A model generated the notes under the pieces. It was not told the origin of the DNA. It made no database searches and saw nothing but the letters and a program-made list of their open reading frames with translations. From assembly GCA_002279355.1 (NCBI GenBank), contig NCBV01000037.1, positions 33,894-97,893 on the forward strand: a stretch of DNA of 64,000 bases. Reading direction: 5' to 3'. The stretch comes from Acidiphilium sp. 37-60-79 (lineage in GTDB: Bacteria; Pseudomonadota; Alphaproteobacteria; Acetobacterales; Acetobacteraceae). The position numbers and the translations under genes are program-made. Below, one piece after another: positions 26,497 to 34,085 of this stretch (position 1 is the stretch's first letter; each line of letters starts with the position of its first letter).

Positions 26497-26865
26497 ATGC
26501 TCGACCATGTCACCATCCCCGTCAGCAATATCGGCCGCGCCGAAACTTTCTATGACCAAGCGTTGCGCCCACTGGGCATCACCAGCCTCTATGGTGATCG
26601 GGAGCAATTCATCGGCTACGGCAAAGGCCGCAAAGCCTTTTTCTAGATCGCTCTAAAATCCATCTCCATCACCGGCATCCACATCGCCTTCGCGGTTCCC
26701 GATCGCGCCTTGGGGGATGCCTTCCATCATGCCGGTCTCAGCGCCGGTGGAGTGGATAATGGCAAGCCAGGGTTAAGGGATCATTACCACCCAAACTATT
26801 ATGGTGCTTTTATTCTCGATCCGGATGGCCATAATATCGAAGCCGTCTGCCATCGTCGGCAATAG
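26497..26865 (+). pseudogene. VOC/glyoxalase-fold protein with amber codon
   Basis: From ATG 26497: MLDHVTIPVSNIGRAETFYD is the classic start of a VOC domain. The frame meets TAG at 26644-26646 after GKGRKAFF, where the family has Trp (FFW), then continues open through GIHIAFAVPDRALGDAFHHA to GAFILDPDGHNIEAVCH and stops at 26863-26865, one base before the parB stop on the other strand. Only this one change (TGG to TAG) breaks it. Metal ligands H at residue 4 and E near the end are kept. Confidence 0.8.
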
Positions 26866-27726
26866 TTACTGCGCACCATTTAACAGCGCCACAATCCCCT
26901 CAAGCTGATCCAGCGTATTATACACCACGCTCACCGTACCACGCTTGCCGTCATAACTAATCCGCACATTCAACCCCAAGCGCTCGGACAAATCTTTCTC
27001 CAAAGCGCGGGTTTCCGGATCATCGCGCAGCGCAGGTCGTGGCGCTGCCGCCTTCGGGGTCAGCGCTTCCTGGGTCAGTTTCTCCGCCTGCCGGACCGAC
27101 AATTTTCGCTCGATAATGGCCCGCGCCGCCTCGTCTGGGCGCGGATGTCCAATAATCGCCCGCGCGTGGCCCGACGTCATTTCCCCCTCGCGCACCCGAA
27201 CCTGCACGTCAGGCGGCAAATTCAGCAAACGCAGCAAATTCGCGACATGCGAACGCGATTTCCCCACCGCCTGCGCGAGCGCATCATGGCTCAGCCCAAA
27301 CTCGGTAATCAATCGGCGAAATCCCTCTGCCTCTTCAATCGGATTGAGGTCCTGCCTTTGTAAATTCTCAACCAGCCCCGCCGCCATCGCCTCAGTGTCT
27401 GACAGTCGGCGGATCAGCACCGGCACCTCATGCAACCCCGCCCGCTGCGCCGCCCGCCAGCGCCGTTCGCCGGCAATAATCTGATAGCGCCCATCAAGGT
27501 TCGGATGCGCACGCACCAACAAAGGCTGCAAAACCCCTTGCGCTTTCAGCGATTCCGCCAATTCATCCAGCGCTGCCTCATCCATCGTCCGCCGTGGCTG
27601 AAACGGCCCCGGCTCCAAATCCGCCGTCGCCAGTCTCTGCGGGGTCGCCAATGGTTCGTCGCTGGCCTGATCGCCCATCAGTGCGGCCAATCCTCGGCCA
27701 AGCCGTTTTGGTTGTGGTTTATTCAT
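26866..27726 (-). CDS. parB: Chromosome-partitioning protein ParB
   Basis: 286 residues from ATG 27726 (KPQPKRLGRGLAALMGD). ParB domain: LEPGPFQPRRTMDEAALDEL, QIIAGERRWRAAQRAGL, ENLQRQDLNPIEEAEGF (box II-type CTP-binding motifs GERRWRA and ENLQR). HTH: QAVGKSRSHVANLLRLLNLP. C-terminal dimer domain ends QLEGIVALL. It overlaps parA by eight bases and binds the parS copies upstream of rsmG. Confidence 0.93.
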   Translation of the reverse strand: MNKPQPKRLGRGLAALMGDQASDEPLATPQRLATADLEPGPFQPRRTMDEAALDELAESLKAQGVLQPLLVRAHPNLDGRYQIIAGERRWRAAQRAGLHEVPVLIRRLSDTEAMAAGLVENLQRQDLNPIEEAEGFRRLITEFGLSHDALAQAVGKSRSHVANLLRLLNLPPDVQVRVREGEMTSGHARAIIGHPRPDEAARAIIERKLSVRQAEKLTQEALTPKAAAPRPALRDDPETRALEKDLSERLGLNVRISYDGKRGTVSVVYNTLDQLEGIVALLNGAQ

Positions 27727-28567
27727 GATATTTCGTCTCTCCTTGCCGCTCAGCGCGCTCTCGCCGCAGAAATTCCGCCGCCAACGCCACATAAGCCTGC
27801 GCTCCGGGCGAGCGAATATCATAGAGCAAAATCGGCTTGCCGTGGCTTGGCGCCTCAGTAATGCGAATATTTCGTGGAATCGCGGTCTCAAATACCCGCG
27901 ATTTGAAGTGATCGCGCACATCATTCACCACCGCAACTGAAAAATTATTGCGCCGATCCAACATCGTCAGCACAATCCCGCCCATCACCAAACTCGGATT
28001 ATGGCTGCGCCGCACCAGCTCGATCGTTCGGGTCATTTGGGTGATGCCCTCAAGCGCAAAAAACTCGCATTGCAGCGGCACAATCACCAACGATGCGGCG
28101 ACCAGTGCGTTCAAAGTGAGTAAACTCAACCCGGGCGGACAATCAATGAACACATAGTCAAACAATCCAGCAAAGGCCGGCGCGCCAATCGTTTGCGCAA
28201 TGAGGCGCTCTCGGTGCGGCGTCGCTGCAAACTCCAAATCCACCCCCACCAGATCCTCCGTCGCTGGGATCAAGGACAGGCCAGGAATCTCGGTCGGATG
28301 CACCAAATCATCCGGTGTGGCATCGCCCGCCAACAGCGCATAAGCGCCAACCCCGCGCGCCGAAGCGACGAGGCCCAACCCGGTTGAGGCATTGCCTTGC
28401 GGATCCAAATCAATCAACAAAACCCGCTCGCCGGAAACCGCGAGAGCTGCTGCCAAATTGATCGCAGTCGTCGTTTTACCGACGCCACCTTTCTGATTAG
28501 CAATCGCCACAATCCGTGGCGGTTTGGGCGAACGAGCGGGTTGTTCAGGTGACACGGCGGATCCCAT
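27719..28567 (-). CDS. parA: Chromosome-partitioning ATPase ParA (Soj)
   Basis: 282 residues from ATG 28567; GTG 28552 is an alternative and neither has a strong ribosome site. Deviant Walker A KGGVGKTTT, Walker A-prime LLIDLDPQGNAST and Walker B FIDCPPGLSLL are intact. The start lies inside the rsmG 3' end. Works with ParB-parS to segregate the origin region. Confidence 0.93.
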   Translation of the reverse strand: MGSAVSPEQPARSPKPPRIVAIANQKGGVGKTTTAINLAAALAVSGERVLLIDLDPQGNASTGLGLVASARGVGAYALLAGDATPDDLVHPTEIPGLSLIPATEDLVGVDLEFAATPHRERLIAQTIGAPAFAGLFDYVFIDCPPGLSLLTLNALVAASLVIVPLQCEFFALEGITQMTRTIELVRRSHNPSLVMGGIVLTMLDRRNNFSVAVVNDVRDHFKSRVFETAIPRNIRITEAPSHGKPILLYDIRSPGAQAYVALAAEFLRRERAERQGETKYHE

Positions 28568-29156
28568 CAAGACGAAAAATAACTGCATCAGGGTCGGTGC
28601 AACTCGCCACGCGGCCAATCGCCATGTGCCACTGCCCAGAGGCCGCGGTCAACTCAATTTCTGCCTGACGGCCTTTAGGGAACAAGCAAAACCCCTCCGG
28701 CTTCAGCAATGGCGCCGCGAGCTCCAACAGCTGACCCAGCGGTGCCAAGGCACGCGCAGTGACCAGTGAGGCTCGCGCGAGTGAAAGCGTTTCGATGCGT
28801 GCGGCGATCACGGTGACATCGACACCCAATTCAACCGCGATATGTTGCAAAAACGCGGCCTTTCGATGATCCGACTCAATCAACGTCATTTTCAAGGATG
28901 GCCGCGCGAGAGCCAAGATCATGCCAGGAAACCCGGCGCCAGCACCCAAATCGATCCCATCAACGATCTCACCGGGTACCAGCGGCAAAAGCTGAAGCGA
29001 GTCGAGTATGTGGCGGGCCCAAACATGGTCGATATCCGCCCGGGCGATCAGATTAATCCGCAGCGTCCACCGGCGCAGCTCGGCTTCGAATAGCCGTAGC
29101 CGGTCAAGTGTTTCACGTGAAACAAGAGCTTCGATCGCCGCCAAATTGTGTTTCAC
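28545..29156 (-). CDS. rsmG: 16S rRNA (guanine-N7) methyltransferase RsmG
   Basis: 203 residues from GTG 29156, which lies within parS copy 2. Methylates G527 of 16S rRNA. SAM-binding region IDLGAGAGFPGMILALARP, then LIESDHRKAAFLQ and LVTARALAPLGQLL. The VSRETLDRL segment near the N terminus is encoded by parS copy 1. Located between mnmG and parA as in most alphaproteobacteria. Confidence 0.93.
   Translation of the reverse strand: MKHNLAAIEALVSRETLDRLRLFEAELRRWTLRINLIARADIDHVWARHILDSLQLLPLVPGEIVDGIDLGAGAGFPGMILALARPSLKMTLIESDHRKAAFLQHIAVELGVDVTVIAARIETLSLARASLVTARALAPLGQLLELAAPLLKPEGFCLFPKGRQAEIELTAASGQWHMAIGRVASCTDPDAVIFRLDGIRRVT
29109..29124. promoter_or_regulatory. parS centromere site 1
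   Basis: Perfect palindrome TGTTTCACGTGAAACA, the universal ParB site. Lies inside rsmG, encoding V-S-R-E-T. Confidence 0.95.
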
Positions 29157-29164
29157 GTGAAACA
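29149..29164. promoter_or_regulatory. parS centromere site 2
   Basis: Second perfect TGTTTCACGTGAAACA, 40 bp from site 1, between mnmG and rsmG and covering the rsmG GTG start. Marks origin-proximal chromosome. Confidence 0.95.
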
Positions 29165-29168
29165 GGCC

Positions 29169-30853
29169 TCACGCGGCTTGGCTGCGCGGCCGGCGCAGCG
29201 CCGCAAATACGGCCCCTATCGCAGCCGGAGTCATGCCCTCCAGGCGTCCCGCGTCGCCGAGCGATGAGGGGCGGAAGCGCTCTAGCCGTGCCCGTAGCTC
29301 CGCCGACAGGCCGCCTACTGTGGCGTAATTGAACTCATCTGGAATCAGCACCGCATCATCTTTGGTCCGGGCTTTGATCTCTTGATCTTGGCGGCCAAGA
29401 TAGCCCGCGTAATGCTGATCGGCCGCGATGATGTCGGCGGCGATGGCTTGGCGAATACGTGTTGGCGATCGGCGCCGATACATCCCCATTCGATGCCGAG
29501 CGCAGTCAAGCGCAGGTCCGCATTGTCGGCGCGGAGGCGGAGGCGGTGTTCGGCACGGGAGGTAAACATGCGGTATGGCTCGGTCACGCCACGGGTGACC
29601 AGATCATCGATGAGGACGCCGACATAAGCTTGGGCGCGGGTGAGTTTGATGGGAGCCTTGTTGTTGGCGCGGTTGGTGGCGTTGATGCCGGCGATGATGC
29701 CTTGGGCGGCGGCTTCTTCGTAGCCGGTGGTGCCGTTAATTTGGCCGGCGAGGAACAGGCCCGGCATTTGTTTGAGTTCGAGACTGTGACGCAAGGCCCT
29801 TGGGTCGATGTAGTCATATTCTACCGCGTAGCCGGGCTGCAGAATTTTCACTTGCGCAAGGCCGGGCATGGTTTGGATGAAGGCTTGCTGGATGGCTTCG
29901 GGCAGGCTGGTGGAGATGCCGTTGGGATAGACGATGTCGCTGTCCAGCCCTTCGGGTTCCAGAAACACTTGGTGGCGGGATTTATCGGCGAAACGGACGA
30001 TTTTGTCCTCGATGGAGGGGCAGTAGCGCGGGCCGACACCTTCGATTTGACCGCCATAGACGGCGGATTGATGCAGATTATCGCGGATGATGCTGTGGGT
30101 ATCGGCGGTGGTTTCGCTGATCCGGCAGGCGATTTGCGGATTGGTGATCCGCTCGGTGAGCAGGCTAAACGGGATGGGTTCGGCTTCACCGTGATCGGCG
30201 GGCAGATTTTCCCAATCGATGGAGGATCGCGCCAAGCGGGCAGGGGTGCCGGTTTTGAGGCGACCGAGCGGCAGGCCGAGGGCGCGCAGGCGGCGTGACA
30301 GGGCTTGGGCGGGGGCATCGCCGATGCGGCCGCCGGGTTGCGAGCGGCCGCCGAAATGCAGAATGCCACCAAGGAAGGTGCCGGTGGTCAGCACAGCGGC
30401 GGCGCAGGGGATGCGCTGCCCGGTGCTGGTAATGATGGCGGCGAGATGCCCGTTGGCATCCAGCGCGACATCCGCGGCTTCGGCTTCGAGGATCGACAAA
30501 TTGGGTTCAGCTGCGAGAAAATTCTGCACAGCCGCCGCGTAAAGGGCGCGATCGGCCTGGGCGCGGGGGCCGCGCACGGCGGGGCCTTTGCTGCGATTGA
30601 GCATTTTGAAATGGATACAGGCAGCATCGGCGGCTTTGCCCATAATGCCATCGAGCGCATCAATCTCGCGGACCAGATGGCCCTTGCCGATGCCCCCAAT
30701 TGCGGGGTTGCAGGACATCGCGCCGATGCGGGTGCGATCATGGGTCAGGAGAAGGGTGCGCGCGCCCATGCGCGCCGCAACGCCAGCAGCCTCGGTGCCG
30801 GCGTGGCCGCCGCCGATGATGATAACGTCGTAGGATGGGTTCTGCTTGTCCAT
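29169..30853 (-). pseudogene. mnmG: tRNA modification enzyme MnmG (GidA), internal deletion plus frameshift
   Basis: From ATG 30853 the frame encodes a normal FAD domain ([60 protein letters not shown]) as far as [20 protein letters not shown] near 29460. It then runs out of phase to a stop at 29345. The neighbouring frame picks up at [20 protein letters not shown] and finishes DAGRLEGMTPAAIGAVFAAL at 29169, the normal MnmE-binding end. About 75 residues that normally separate these parts are missing. MnmG with MnmE installs cmnm5U at wobble U34. Deletion or assembly error are both possible. Confidence 0.8.
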
Positions 30854-30917
30854 AGCGGGCTTATAGCAGGGTTTGCCGGGAATTGTAGGGATTGATGATT
30901 TTCTGGGCCCGGCTGGA

Positions 30918-31064
30918 CGCGATTTGCCTGTTGACAGGAGCGACAACGAGATTGTTAGATCGGCAGGCGTTTTGGCGCCCACGGTCTGGTGATGCCGACG
31001 CCACGACGGCTTATCGTGGTTCATCAGAACATGAGGATTTGGAACATGCGTTAATTGACGATGG
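30918..31064 (+). pseudogene. Exporter ABC 3' fragment, cassette 1
   Basis: About 130 bp encode the last residues of the exporter seen at 34.7-35.6 kb: [20 protein letters not shown] then [17 protein letters not shown]. The normal stop, which overlaps the peptide start, is changed so the frame runs a few codons further. Begins abruptly 65 bp upstream of mnmG. Confidence 0.75.
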
Positions 31065-31336
31065 ATGAGTTGAACTGGGTTTCTGGCGGCACGAATAACA
31101 AACAAGGCAGTTCTTGGTGGGACACTTTCACGTCTGACGTAGAAAGCTTTGCGTCTTCAATCACAAGCGATATGAGATCTTGGAGTAATCAGATGCTTAC
31201 TGGGCGCTTTTTTGCGAGATGGCACGTGCAGGCGAGTATTCGTGTGCAATGGGACGGCGGGAGACCCACTAGCATTACCGGCCAAACTTCAGGGAACGCC
31301 GCTGTTACGTATAAAATACCGCCTACAATGTTTTAA
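31055..31336 (+). CDS. Double-glycine-leader peptide 1, leader start damaged
   Basis: The ancestral start ATG 31046 is followed by CGT TAA, so the leader is cut at codon 3 where sister cassettes have GAA. Translation could restart at TTG 31055 or ATG 31061, giving [11 protein letters not shown] before the predicted cleavage site. The mature part of about 81 residues is Trp/Ser-rich ([20 protein letters not shown]). Unknown target. Likely poorly expressed or silent. Confidence 0.6.
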   Translation: MTMDELNWVSGGTNNKQGSSWWDTFTSDVESFASSITSDMRSWSNQMLTGRFFARWHVQASIRVQWDGGRPTSITGQTSGNAAVTYKIPPTMF

Positions 31337-31342
31337 TAACTG

Positions 31343-31373
31343 GAGCACTCCATCTTATCCGGATGGAGTGCTC
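31343..31373 (+). terminator. Stem-loop after peptide gene 1
   Basis: GAGCACTCCATC and GATGGAGTGCTC form a perfect 12-bp stem around TTATCCG, followed by TAATTAAT. Lies between the peptide gene and the protease gene. Confidence 0.65.
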
Positions 31374-31435
31374 TAATTAATCGGATCGGAAAGTCAGGAA
31401 AATAAAATTTACTGACTCAAAATAAGGTATCAAAA

Positions 31436-32428
31436 ATGCGCGCTCATAAATCATTTATATTGATTTTCGCATGCTTGTGCACTTTGATTTTAACAAAATC
31501 CGGCGAAACAAACAGTCTAAATGTAAGTAAAAAACAACAGAGTGTCAGTAAAAGAATGTCATCTGGCTGGGTGAAGTTTTTTGTTGTGCGCGGCCATATT
31601 TTTTTTCCAGTATATATAAATAAAAATGAAAAAAAAGTTTTTGCTATGTTGGACACTGGAAGTCAAAAAACAGTGATACCAATAAATATGCAAAAACGCT
31701 TCGGTATTTCCTCGTATGGCAACCCTCGTTTTGTTGGTTACGCGGGGGTTATGAACGCCAAATTTAGCAATCCGATAATTTTGAAAATTGGTAAATTAAA
31801 CTATCGTATAAAACAACCATTATTGGCGCCAATAGATAAATATATGAATGAAATATTTAATCTCAATTCCCCTATTATTATTGTAGGTTCGAATATACTG
31901 AAAAAAAATATTGTTACGATTAAATTCAACAAAAAACTAATTAACTTTTCACAAAAACAAGTTGTCAAATTAAACCATAAATTTGTCCATTTTGTGAAAA
32001 AAAAGATTTATAAATATAAAGGGAATATCGTAATAAATATATCAATAAATAAATACAGGAACCGTTACAAATTTCTAATTGATACGGGCGATAATGGTTT
32101 TTGCCAGCTATATCCTAGTTTTTGGAAAAAAAAATTGAAATCACTTTATCAATCAACACGCCAGGATAGCCAAAAATATGAAAATACTAATAAAACGGCA
32201 ATTGGCCAATCGTTTTCTGATATCACAAAACACGAAAAAGTTTTATTGATAAGAAAAATAACGATTTCCAAAATCGCTCTTGGTGGTGTGCCGTGTGTAA
32301 TTAGCGCTGCGCGATTTAATGGAGAAGGGGTTGCCGGCTCTTTGGGAATGGGTGTTTTAAATAAATTTAATATTATTATTGATGGTCCAGCGCACGAAAT
32401 GTACATTTATCTCCCTGCTCGCACGTAA
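31436..32428 (+). CDS. Retropepsin-like aspartic protease, exported
   Basis: 330 residues, very AT-rich and Lys-rich compared with flanking genes. Signal peptide (SFILIFACLCTLILTKSG). Two copies of the aspartic protease motif: FAMLDTGSQKTVIPI near residue 71 and KFLIDTGDNGFCQLYPSF near 215, each followed by a hydrophobic-hydrophobic-Gly element (PIIIVGSNIL; AGSLGMGVLNKFNIIID). So both halves of a pepsin-like or fused retropepsin dimer are present in one chain. In the partner-gene position of cassette 1; could process the peptide, protect against it, or be unrelated. Confidence 0.65.
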   Translation: MRAHKSFILIFACLCTLILTKSGETNSLNVSKKQQSVSKRMSSGWVKFFVVRGHIFFPVYINKNEKKVFAMLDTGSQKTVIPINMQKRFGISSYGNPRFVGYAGVMNAKFSNPIILKIGKLNYRIKQPLLAPIDKYMNEIFNLNSPIIIVGSNILKKNIVTIKFNKKLINFSQKQVVKLNHKFVHFVKKKIYKYKGNIVINISINKYRNRYKFLIDTGDNGFCQLYPSFWKKKLKSLYQSTRQDSQKYENTNKTAIGQSFSDITKHEKVLLIRKITISKIALGGVPCVISAARFNGEGVAGSLGMGVLNKFNIIIDGPAHEMYIYLPART

Positions 32429-32483
32429 TGCGCAGCATAAATCAATATTTTGTAAATCGGATACCACCTCACAGGCTACGCTT

Positions 32484-32774
32484 TTAATGTGCGTCCAACG
32501 CCCTGTGAAGCGTGGTACGATGGACACCCAGTAAGCGAGCAATCTCGGCCACAGGCTTGTTCTCTGTCTCGATGAGCTGGCGGGTATGAGCGTTCTGCTC
32601 GGCCCCGAAGGTAGGGCGTGTTCCAAAACGCACGCCGCGCGCCTTGGTCCAAGTATCTTCGAGTGTTCGTTTTGCTGCGTTCCGCATCAAGTGCTTGAGC
32701 TTTGCGGAGACCTGCTCGATAGGGTTTAGGTCTGGACTATAAGCGGTTAGGAACAACAGCCTCGCGCCGACAGC
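32484..32774 (-). pseudogene. Remnant: IS630-type transposase end fused to resolvase HTH
   Basis: On the minus strand, RLLFLTAYSPDLNPIEQVSA then KLKHLMRNAAKRTLEDTW is the C-terminal catalytic end of an IS630-family transposase (the E of DDE is in NPIEQ). It is joined to GVRFGTRPTFGAEQNAHTRQ and VAEIARLLGVHRTTLHRALD, the HTH tail of a serine resolvase. The start of the open frame upstream of 32774 is ABC fragment DNA read backwards. Both proteins are truncated. Confidence 0.75.
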
Positions 32775-32950
32775 GCGGATGCGATTGCGCATTTGGCGAT
32801 CACGCGGATCATTATTGCGCACCGGCCTGAGACGATTGCGGCAGCGGATGCGATTTGCCTGTTGACAGGAGCGACAACGAGATTGTTAGATCCGCCACGA
32901 CGGCTTATCGTGGTTCATCAGAACATGAGGATTTGGAACATGCGTGAATA
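32775..32950 (+). pseudogene. Exporter ABC 3' fragment, cassette 2
   Basis: Begins GCGGATGCGATTGCGCATTT at the junction with the transposase remnant and reads [38 protein letters not shown]. About 45 bp found in sister copies (encoding [12 protein letters not shown]) are missing at 32890. Confidence 0.75.
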
Positions 32951-33284
32951 AGTATCTGGAGAGATCGAGTTCGTGAGTGGTGGGTCCGTCACAAAGGCTC
33001 AAACGGGCTCAAACTCAACAAATAGCGGTGGCGGAGGAGGTGGTGGTGGCACAGTGGTCGGTAACCTCTTCGGGGGCATCGTGGGTGGCATAGTTGGTGA
33101 CATCTATGGTGGTTTGATCGGAGGGGCGGTTGGCGTTGTAGGTGGATTTGTCGGATCCGGCTTTGATCCGGCCGGTGCTGTTGTCGGCGGCATCTACGGC
33201 ACTGTTGCTGGCAGCACTTATGGAGGGCTTGTTGGAAGCTCCGTTGGAGCTGCCGCAGGCGGGTGGATCGAGCAACACGTCTAG
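32940..33284 (+). pseudogene. Glycine-rich double-glycine-leader peptide 2, leader with stop
   Basis: Ancestral start ATG 32940 (overlapping the ABC end) reads M-R-E then TAA at 32949, where cassette 5 has TTA (Leu). Beyond it the frame continues VSGEIEFVSGG and a mature part of about 100 residues rich in Gly (GGIVGGIVGDIYGGLIGGAV), like colicin V-type microcins that insert in membranes. GTG 32973 permits expression only without the leader. Probably silent. Confidence 0.65.
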
Positions 33285-33305
33285 TAGTAATTTAACAAGC
33301 TAAAT

Positions 33306-33353
33306 GTCTGGCGGAGGATCTTAGAATAATGAAATCACGTTCTTCCGCCAGAC
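33306..33353 (+). promoter_or_regulatory. Stem-loop enclosing the partner gene start
   Basis: GTCTGGCGGA (33306-33315) pairs perfectly with TCCGCCAGAC (33344-33353). The GGAGG ribosome site (33313-33317) is partly in the stem and the ATG 33329 in the loop. May act as terminator for the peptide gene or as a translational switch. Confidence 0.5.
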
Positions 33354-33745
33354 TTGATTTGGTTTATAAAACGGCAAAAAAATTCAAAATATCGGGAGGG
33401 TTAGACCTATTTATAATAATGGTCTTTTTATTTATGTCTGTATATTTAACATTAATATATCTATTTACTAATTTGGTTAAAGAGAAAACAATTGAGGCAT
33501 CAGTTCTTGCTGGGATTATTTTAGCTGCATACAGAGTCCTAAGGCATAAGAGATCTGAGATTGTCGATTTTTACAAATTATCCGGAAAATCGATTGTGAA
33601 ATATTTTCTATTATTTAATTTAGCCGTTGTTTTTTCAAATTTTGTTTTCATCATTACGCATAATATAAATGGAGTAAACACAACAATCGTGATCCTTTTT
33701 GTAGGAAATTTTCCTCTTCTAACAAATTTAAGTTACTTTGATTGA
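33329..33745 (+). CDS. Membrane protein, candidate immunity partner of peptide 2
   Basis: 138 residues, AT-rich. Three or four membrane segments (LFIIMVFLFMSVYLTLIYLF, ASVLAGIILAAYRV, YFLLFNLAVVFSNFVFIIT, TIVILFVGNFPLL). GGAGG lies 12 bases upstream. Immunity function is inferred only from position after a bacteriocin-like gene. Confidence 0.55.
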   Translation: MKSRSSARLDLVYKTAKKFKISGGLDLFIIMVFLFMSVYLTLIYLFTNLVKEKTIEASVLAGIILAAYRVLRHKRSEIVDFYKLSGKSIVKYFLLFNLAVVFSNFVFIITHNINGVNTTIVILFVGNFPLLTNLSYFD

Positions 33746-34085
33746 GATAAAATTATTGGAAAACGATAGTCGTTTTTGCTCTTTCTACAGCATGGTGACC
33801 CCACTTCGCTGCGGTTTGTTGTGTCGGGATGATTGGACAGTTTTGGCCGCAGACACGAACGATCAATTTTTTCCTTCGACGATTGTGCCGATGATAAAAC
33901 TGTTGACTCGATGAGACGGAAAACAATTAATACCAACATGGGTCTTCAAATTCCTATATTCACTATCGTAAATCGCTCAATATCAGACCGTCAATTCCAA
34001 ATTTGGCACAAGTTGTAGCTGACTGATCGCACTTAATGATTGTTTTCCTTTCTGTATAACAAATAATGTGGAGAATAAACTTATT
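33746..34085. other. Intergenic stretch before sulfotransferase-ABC chimera
   Basis: 340 bp. A GC-richer patch (33786-33910) has a 40-codon frame starting MVTPLRCGLLCRDDWTVLAA; overlapping frames on both strands prevent a call. The last 100 bp are AT-rich and could hold a promoter. Confidence 0.35.

Noticed and set aside
32973..33284. Glycine-rich protein starting at GTG 32973 as an independent gene
   Set aside because: GTG codes for Val of the conserved VSGG in the sister leader, so this is the body of a leader-peptide gene with a stop in its leader.
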